From NCBI GenBank assembly GCA_002367635.1, contig DFDI01000038.1, positions 1 through 5,942 of the forward strand: a DNA stretch of 5,942 bases. Reading direction: 5' to 3'. Shown one piece after another: positions 5,685-5,942 of this stretch. How positions within the stretch are numbered: position 1 is the stretch's first letter; every line of letters begins with the position of its first letter. A program made the translations under genes and the position numbers. Origin of the DNA: Betaproteobacteria bacterium UBA3031 (lineage in GTDB: Bacteria > Pseudomonadota > Gammaproteobacteria > Burkholderiales > Eutrophovitaceae). Under the pieces are notes generated by a model, which did not search any database, was not told the DNA's origin, and was given only the letters and a program-made list of their open reading frames with translations.

Positions 5685-5942
5685 TTACACATTGAACCGG
5701 AAATGCATGACATCCCCATCTGCCACCACGTAATCTTTTCCCTCTAACCTTACTTTACCAGCATCTTTAGCTGCGCTCTCGCCACCATATTGAACAAAGT
5801 CGTCGTAACCCACAACCTCAGCGCGAATAAAGCCTTTTTCAAAATCCGTATGAATCACACCTGCAGCTTGAGGAGCAGTCATCCCTTTATGAATAGTCCA
5901 AGCTCTAACTTCTTTTATACCAGCAGTAAAATAAGTTTGTAG
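5685..5942 (-). CDS. ychF: YchF (Obg-family ATPase/GTPase), C-terminal part (runs off the right edge)
   Basis: Only the last 85 codons and the TAA stop are inside the window; the frame is open to the edge, beginning LQTYFTAGIKEVRAWTIHKG. This is the C-terminal TGS-domain end of YchF, whose signature HTDFEKGFIRAEVVGYDDFV, then AAKDAGKVRLEGKDYVV and the terminal DGDVMHFRFNV, is nearly invariant. YchF is a ribosome-associated P-loop NTPase of the Obg/TRAFAC group that prefers ATP and is linked to oxidative-stress responses; its P-loop domain lies outside the window. An internal ATG at 5882 is not the start, because family homology continues upstream without a break. No terminator is visible before yebC, so read-through into yebC is possible. 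Confidence 0.95.
   Translation of the reverse strand, partial: LQTYFTAGIKEVRAWTIHKGMTAPQAAGVIHTDFEKGFIRAEVVGYDDFVQYGGESAAKDAGKVRLEGKDYVVADGDVMHFRFNV

Noticed and set aside
5685..5882. A stand-alone 65-residue protein starting at ATG 5882
   Set aside because: YchF homology continues upstream of this ATG to the window edge without a stop; it is an internal Met in the ychF C-terminus.
1..5942. CRISPR arrays, insertion sequences, tRNA/rRNA genes, phage or toxin-antitoxin genes
   Set aside because: No regularly spaced repeats, terminal inverted repeats, tRNA-like cloverleaf stretches or transposase motifs were seen; the space is almost fully taken by core genes.

Overview
The window is a single block of genes on the minus strand from a Gram-negative proteobacterium. 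Read in transcription order (right to left) it holds: the 3' end of ychF, then yebC, ruvC, ruvA, an unrecognised exported-protein gene, ruvB, ybgC, tolQ, tolR and the 5' end of tolA. The order yebC-ruvC-ruvA-ruvB-ybgC-tolQ-tolR-tolA matches the arrangement known from gammaproteobacteria such as Pseudomonas. Many peptide motifs (RuvC EKVFVNVNP, RuvA REDAHLLYGF, the TolQ and YebC cores) are equally at home in Betaproteobacteria. I therefore place the source in the beta/gamma proteobacteria without choosing; base composition looks moderate, neither GC-rich nor strongly AT-rich.

Right part (5942-3736): the YchF C-terminus ends, a 94-base gap follows, and yebC, ruvC and ruvA follow with gaps of 18 and 22 bases. 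Middle (3735-2835): a 76-base gap holds the best promoter-like sequence of the window (a perfect TATAAT). It is followed by an exported protein of 274 codons that is not part of the usual ruv operon. Left part (2830-1): ruvB starts 4 bases after that gene's stop, ybgC starts 2 bases after the ruvB stop, and tolQ, tolR and tolA follow with gaps of 27, 35 and 0 bases.

The genes fall into two functional groups. RuvA, RuvB and RuvC form the Holliday-junction branch-migration and resolution machine, with YebC, a translation- or transcription-associated factor, at the head. YbgC, TolQ, TolR and TolA are the start of the Tol-Pal envelope system: a thioesterase, the proton-driven inner-membrane motor (TolQ-TolR) and the trans-periplasmic TolA. 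tolB and pal are expected to the left, outside the window.

The most unusual point is ybgC. The conserved N-terminus with the catalytic Asp lies upstream of the first usable ATG/GTG/TTG codon. The reading frame goes back only to a stop at 1800-1802 and contains no conventional start before the conserved residues. A perfect AAGGAG Shine-Dalgarno sits 8 bases before an ATT codon, giving a protein of exactly family length, so an AUU start is the best reading. No known or novel defence, mobile or CRISPR system is present; apart from the extra exported protein this is a core-genome region.
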